Assembly: GCF_037975245.1 (NCBI RefSeq)
Contig: NC_092569.1
Location: 29,970,168-30,034,167, forward strand
Direction of reading: 5' to 3'
DNA from: Apostichopus japonicus
Lineage: Eukaryota > Echinodermata > Holothuroidea > Aspidochirotida > Stichopodidae
Length of the DNA: 64,000 nt
Position 1 is the first letter of the stretch, and every line of letters begins with the position of its first letter. The position numbers and the translations under genes were made by a program. The notes below the pieces were generated by a model, which saw nothing but the letters and a program-made list of their open reading frames with translations, did not search any database and was not told the DNA's origin. Below, in pieces: positions 60,101-64,000 of the stretch.

Positions 60101-63100
60101 GGAATGAACATAAGTTCAACGGTGGGTGGCCAATGATAAATCCCCTCGAGTAATCTAGGTTTGGATATGAATCTTTATTAAAGTTTTATGAAGTATTTGA
60201 AGCCAACTCCGAAGAAGGAGGCGAAGGGATCTGCATTAAAAAAATAGCTGCAAATATTGCTTCAACGGCTAATCGCGACTATACTTTAGGCATACAAATA
60301 GTTCTTACCACAAAATTGTAAAAACAAGTATCCATGCATATTTTGCCAGGCTTATGAGTGTATGCACACCCGTAGGAGTGGTCTCGTGATTACCGACTAA
60401 ATGTAATACATCCCTCGACTGACAGTTTTGACGAGACTGGCGACAAAAAATGGGTCAATATCCCCTACCCAACCACGATACGCACGCCACTCGGTTATCT
60501 GTAAATGTAATATGAGTATGGACAAGTATGAGTAGTAAAGGTTTGCTCCTGATTATATGGACAATGATTGAGTAAAAGCATTATAAAAATGACCTCAAAG
60601 AACCATACTGACCACTACTACACTTCCTATGTCAGCAACGAAGCAGTTGTGGCTGCACGTCTCTCCGTCGCCTTGGTAGTTTGGATTGCAGTAACATTTA
60701 CGGACACCGTTCCTCTCAGCACAGGTTGCGTGTTCACTACACTGGTAGCTCGCCTTTATAATCTGGCTGTTTCGACAGGTTGATCTCCGTGTACATCTTG
60801 AATTAACGTAAAAATCGCCAACCTGATTAAAGATATTCAGCGGAAAAGAAACAAACTAATCAACAAATTTTGAATATGCGGTTGTAAAGTGAAATGTACA
60901 GAATTTAAACGGTAGGTGGCCAATGATGAATCCCCCTCGAATGATCTAGGTATGGGCATGAAACTTTATGAAAGTTTTATAAAGTATTTGAAGACAAATT
61001 TGATGTAGGGGACGATTGGATCCATCATAAAAAGGAGATGCAAATATTTTATTCAACGGCTAATCGCGATTATACATTAGGCATACAAATAGTTCTAACC
61101 GCAAGACTGTGTAAAAAGATATTCCTGCAATTTTTGCCAGGCTTATAAGTGTATGCACAGCCGTAGGAGTGGTCATGTGATTCCCGACTAAACGTAATAC
61201 ATATCTCGACTGACAGTTTTGGCTGGACTGGCGACAAAAAAAATCGGTCAATGGCACCTGCCCAACCACGATGCGCACGCTACTCGGTTATTTTTAAATG
61301 TAATGTGATTATCAACGAGTATAAATAGTAAAGGTTTCGTTCGTATTATATGGACAATGATTAAGAACAAATCATTATGAAAATGACTTGAATGAACCGT
61401 ACTGACCCCTAATACACTTCCTATTTCAGCAACGAAGCAGTTGTGGATGCACGTCTCCCCGTCCCCTTGGTAGTTTGGATTGCAGTAACATTTACGGACA
61501 CCGCTCTTCTCAGCACAGGTTGCGTGACTACTACACTGGTAACTCTCCTCAACAAGCCGGTTGTTCCTACAAGTTGATTTTCGTGTACATCTTGAATTGA
61601 TGTAAAAGTGGCCCTCCTAAGTTAGGATATTCAGCGAAAAGAAAAACATCAACTAATAAATGAATTATGAAATTGCTGTTGTCACAGTGAAATGTACAGG
61701 ATTTCAACGGTGGGTGGCCAATGATAAATCCCCTCAAGTGATCTAGGTATGGGTATGGATCTTAATGAAACTTTTATAAGGTCTTTGAAGCCAACTCCGA
61801 TGTAGGAGTCCGCGGGGTTCGTTATAAACAGGTAGCCGTTAAATGTTGCATTAAAACGGCCTATTGCGACTATACATTAGGCCTTCAATTGGTTCTCACA
61901 GCAAAAATATCGTTAGTAGTATCCATGCATTTTAGTGTAAGGTTTATAAGGGCATGAATATCCGTAGTAGTAGTCTTGTGCTTCCTAAATAAATGTAAGG
62001 AAAATATTTGCTTGTTATTATATGGAAAAAAATCATTAAAGGAAAGCAATTAAAATGCCCTTAAAGAACCGTACTTACCCCTAACACACTTCTTTTGTCA
62101 GCAACGAAACAGTTGCATTGGTTGAGAGGGATGCATTCTTCTTGCTGTCTCAGATATTCACCGACGCAAACACATTGCTCTGATTCTGTGCGAGATGTAG
62201 CCAAGATGCAAGTATCGGGGTCATCACAAGTCCTCTCACAGGTCTCATTGCTAAATATCTCATTAGCTGGACACCATTCAGGGATTGTTGCTAGAGAACA
62301 GGAAAAAAAGAGAAAAGAAAAAAACTTAAATAATAGTAACCTGATACAGCCACGGCAAATAGGACATGTGTGGCATAGCATAGTTTGTTATCATTAAATA
62401 CGTGATTGTCAGAATGTTAAAGGAAAGAAACATACATTCAGACGCTGCTCGAATAAATGTAGAACATTTTAAATAGTTAGTGGCCGTTCCTTAGTCACAT
62501 TAATGTTAATATTTATTCCATATAACGAGATAAAATACTATAATTTGTTGTGCAATTCGTCTGAAACCAGGTAGTCATGCCTTCAGAGTTCTCTCGGTGT
62601 GAGTGTCCTGATTTCTGACGACAATGATAATTAATACAACATCAAATTTCTGTTCGTTGGTTGTTCTGATCAAACTGGGAGACGTACCTGGTGTAAGTGT
62701 AACTTACTGTTGTACAAATGTTAGGTACAGTTCCTTGTTCAGAGCCATGGTCGGTGTTGTACGAAGCAGTCTTGTAGTGAGTGCGTAATCACACTGTAGC
62801 TAATAGAGGCATTTTGGAAGTCTAGTATGGATACTAATGTAAGATTAAGTATTTGAACTCTCACTAAAAGCTTGTTCTCGCACTCATATTCATATCATGT
62901 TGTAATTGCTAAGATATGTATTGTAGCGCCGTTGTACTCGCTGATAGCCTATACTATATGTATACTCGTACACTATATATATTGTAGCAGTTTCTTCAAA
63001 ACATATTTGACATGTAATTTACTTGCAAAATATCCCTTCGTTTTCAGAATAAACCTTTCATTTTCTGCACGTTTACGTTTCTCATTTAATAAGTGATTAC

Positions 63101-63977
63101 GATTTGTTTGAATATTTTGGCTGTATAGTTAATAATAATAATAATAATGTAAAAGGCACTTACCATCTGATCTTTCGAATGTACCTAAACTAGAGATATA
63201 ATAATCCCCCCATTCATCTGAGATACGAAACTCGTCGTATGTTACATAGTAAGTTTCTCCAGCAACGTTCTCAAAGTCCATCCTCAGTTGGTACCGCTTT
63301 TGATTTGTTAAGTAGGCAATGTTCTCATTTCCGATCCAAAACGCACTCCCTAGAAAGCCAAAGCCATTTCTGAAGTCTTTCCAACTTCTATAAAAATTTA
63401 CAGAATCCGATCTTCGTCGCTGTAATACCTTCAACGAATACCGAAGAAGTTAAGCGTTAAGTGGGACGTGATTGAATAATTATTATTCGTTCCCTACTGC
63501 AATGCGATTTGTTGCTAACAACTACACAGAAATTAGAACTTATATTTCTAACCACAGTTTGTAGTTTTAGCTAAAGGTCTTCATTTTCCTTAAAAAGAAG
63601 AACTACAGTGTACCTAAGTACAGCCTTGTTCTTAAATTTCACAATATTGAAAAAAATTGATTCAAACTTTCGTTTCGATAAAAATATCAAGATTATTTCT
63701 AGAATAACGACTTTGTATTTCATTGCTATATATTGCTGTAATCAAAATTGAAGTAATTTTTTACAAAACTTGTTGAAAATGAGACATCAAGTAATCATCC
63801 CTACCGTCCATCCACCAGTATCAAGATCATTATCACAGTAAGCCTCAAATGGTTCCGGATAGCCATCTGGTTTAATAAGATACACTCCAGATGTATTTTG
63901 GGTAGAGGAACATGCATTCGATACTTCTTTGCAGTCTCTCGGATACGCAGGTTGTTGAAAGCCAAAGTATAAAGACC
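53795..63977 (-). CDS. FREP gene 3 (5' exons outside window): partial FReD-TIL-EGF(8)-FReD
   Basis: Twelve exons in the window sum to 3,044 nt. Adding a 66-nt signal exon and 31-nt mini-exon as in genes 1 and 2 gives 3,141 nt, divisible by three, for 1,046 residues. Order: partial FReD, TIL, seven separate EGF exons, EGF fused to FReD start, FReD middle, FReD end. It has by far the longest EGF stalk of the cluster. The final FReD keeps D.D.DGW (DRDHDGW) and GAWW but has a distinct Tyr/Cys loop. One intron uses a GC donor. Confidence 0.85.
54145..55274 (-). other. Gene 3 intron before last exon, GC-AG type
   Basis: Starts GCGAGT instead of GTGAGT and ends TTGCAG. Shorter and more diverged than the matching introns of genes 1 and 2. 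About 54,565-54,900 is unit-3 specific. Confidence 0.8.
55275..55536 (-). CDS. FREP gene 3 FReD middle exon
   Basis: 262 nt, phase 0 to 1. VLQRRSSASVDFYRGW, YKNGFGNKNHDHWLGNKYI, ADKYRLSIGSHSGNTG. Followed by CAG|GCGAGT. Confidence 0.9.
55794..56105 (-). CDS. FREP gene 3 EGF fused to FReD start
   Basis: 312 nt, phase 0-0. [66 protein letters not shown]. Two codons longer than gene 2 near the EGF-FReD join. Confidence 0.9.
56656..56865 (-). CDS. FREP gene 3 EGF exon (V type, seventh in transcript)
   Basis: 210 nt, phase 0-0. VGDFYVNSRCTRRSTC, NNQIIKASYQC, KCYCNPNYQGDGETC, HNCFVADIGSVLG. Confidence 0.9.
57452..57661 (-). CDS. FREP gene 3 EGF exon (E type, sixth in transcript)
   Basis: 210 nt, phase 0-0. 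EGHFYINSRCTRKSTC, NNRLVDERYQC, KCYCNPNYQGDGQTC, HNCFVADIGSVLG. Confidence 0.9.
58244..58453 (-). CDS. FREP gene 3 EGF exon (V type, fifth in transcript)
   Basis: 210 nt, phase 0-0. VGDFYVNSRCTRRSTC, NNQIIEASYQCSDHATC, KCYCNPNYQGDGETC, HNCFVADLGSVLG. Confidence 0.9.
59015..59224 (-). CDS. FREP gene 3 EGF exon (E type, fourth in transcript)
   Basis: 210 nt, phase 0-0. EGHFYINSRCTRKSTC, NNRIVYERYQC, KCYCNENYQGDGVTC, HNCFVADIGSALG. Starts the E-E neighbour pair with 59,820-60,029. Confidence 0.9.
59820..60029 (-). CDS. FREP gene 3 EGF exon (E type, third in transcript)
   Basis: 210 nt, phase 0-0. EGHFYINLKCTRKSTC, NNKLVDESYQC, KCYCNPNYQGNGLTC, RHNCFVAEIGSVLG. The most changed member (NLKC, GNGL). 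Confidence 0.9.
60613..60822 (-). CDS. FREP gene 3 EGF exon (V type, second in transcript)
   Basis: 210 nt, phase 0-0. VGDFYVNSRCTRRSTC (with TCT-like Cys/Arg codons changed), NSQIIKASYQC, KCYCNPNYQGDGETC, HNCFVADIGSVVV. Ends VVV rather than VLG. Confidence 0.88.
61407..61616 (-). CDS. FREP gene 3 EGF exon (E type, first in transcript)
   Basis: 210 nt, phase 0-0. EGHFYINSRCTRKSTC, NNRLVEESYQC, KCYCNPNYQGDGETC, HNCFVAEIGSVLG. Directly follows the TIL exon. Confidence 0.9.
62079..62290 (-). CDS. FREP gene 3 TIL exon
   Basis: 212 nt, phase 1 to 0. TIPEWCPANEIFSNETC, DDPDTCILATSRTESEQC, VCVGEYLRQQEEC, LNQCNCFVADKRSVLG. Donor GGG|GTAAGT. Confidence 0.88.
62291..63163 (-). other. Gene 3 intron between partial FReD and TIL
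   Basis: Homologous to 11,333-12,120 and 37,552-38,664. No SINE at about 62,990 and no FReD third exon. An (AAT)n run lies at about 63,131-63,148. Confidence 0.75.
63164..63428 (-). CDS. FREP gene 3 partial FReD, middle block
   Basis: 265 nt, phase 0 to 1. VLQRRRSDSVNFYRSW, GFGFLGSAFWIGNENIAYLT, ISDEWGDYYISSLGTF. Confidence 0.92.
63805..63977 (-). CDS. FREP gene 3 partial FReD, first block
   Basis: 173 nt, phase 1 to 0. SLYFGFQQPAYPRDC, CSSTQNTSGVYLIKPDG, PFEAYCDNDLDTGGWT. Upstream exons lie beyond 64,000. Confidence 0.9.
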
Positions 63978-64000
63978 CTGGATGGAAAGTAAAAACAAAT

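Larger units (their letters stand above)
56656..62079 (-). repeat. EGF exon-intron tandem array, period about 790 bp
   Basis: Exon starts at 56,865, 57,661, 58,453, 59,224, 60,029, 60,822 and 61,616 (steps 796, 792, 771, 805, 793, 794). Both the 210-nt exons and the ~580-bp introns repeat. Each intron carries 'tcgtgattcccgactaaacg' and 'actggcgacaaaa' type blocks. Confidence 0.92.
50240..64000. repeat. Segmental duplication unit 3 (right end outside window)
   Basis: Starts with sequence matching 1,089-1,556, then a broken last-exon copy, spacer, and FREP gene 3 with the long EGF array. No large transposon block between 51,400 and 53,400. Confidence 0.8.

Noticed and set aside
56656-62079. 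CRISPR-like regular repeat array
   Set aside because: The period is ~790 bp with coding exons and splice sites in an intron-containing animal gene; no short repeat-spacer structure.

Overview
This is eukaryotic, AT-rich, intron-rich animal DNA. It has short exons with GT-AG junctions, large introns, microsatellites, tRNA-derived SINEs and several nested DNA transposons. The best-supported genes are three large, tandem, minus-strand genes for secreted fibrinogen-related proteins (FREPs). The fibrinogen-like domains (FReDs) and their sequence style point to an echinoderm, with a sea cucumber as my first guess. That assignment is an inference, not a demonstration.

Layout. Positions 1-1814 hold the 3' end of a plus-strand gene whose two internal exons resemble the stalk coiled coil of a dynein heavy chain. 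From about 1,090 onward the window is a tandem segmental duplication: unit 1 about 1,090-24,270, unit 2 about 24,270-50,240, unit 3 about 50,240 to beyond the window. Each unit starts with a copy of the last exon of the dynein-like gene (intact in unit 1, broken at 24,512 and 50,959). Each unit then carries one FREP gene on the minus strand: gene 1 at 6,758-19,472, gene 2 at 32,612-47,751, gene 3 at 53,795 to beyond 64,000.

The three FREP genes share one exon plan in transcript order: a 66-nt signal-peptide exon, a 31-nt mini-exon, two exons for the first two thirds of a FReD, a trypsin-inhibitor-like (TIL) cysteine-rich exon, a variable number of EGF-like exons, an exon fusing an EGF to the start of a second FReD, and two exons completing that FReD. 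All exon phases are consistent. The coding totals are 562 residues (gene 1), 696 (gene 2) and, if the two missing 5' exons match their paralogs, 1,046 (gene 3). EGF number rises from 1 to 3 to 8. The extra EGF exons are each exactly 210 nt, phase 0-0, and lie in a roughly 790-bp tandem array. Their 3' tails match the end of the TIL exon, which suggests how the repeating unit was born.

Mobile DNA explains most differences between units. These include a four-deep nest of inverted-repeat elements in unit 2 (26,549-30,780), a SINE with clean empty sites in the paralogs (38,233-38,503), a hAT-like element in intron 1 of gene 2 (41,467-42,410) and a triple 373-bp SINE-derived array in gene 1 (8,926-9,943).

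The likely joint role, inferred from the families, is a cluster of secreted recognition lectins. They have a variable-length EGF stalk and a fast-changing, Cys/Tyr-rich loop in the C-terminal FReD. The strongest leads are the SP-partial FReD-TIL-EGF(n)-FReD architecture, the EGF exon ladder and its chimeric origin, and a terminal exon that is more diverged between genes 1 and 2 than its own flanking intron.
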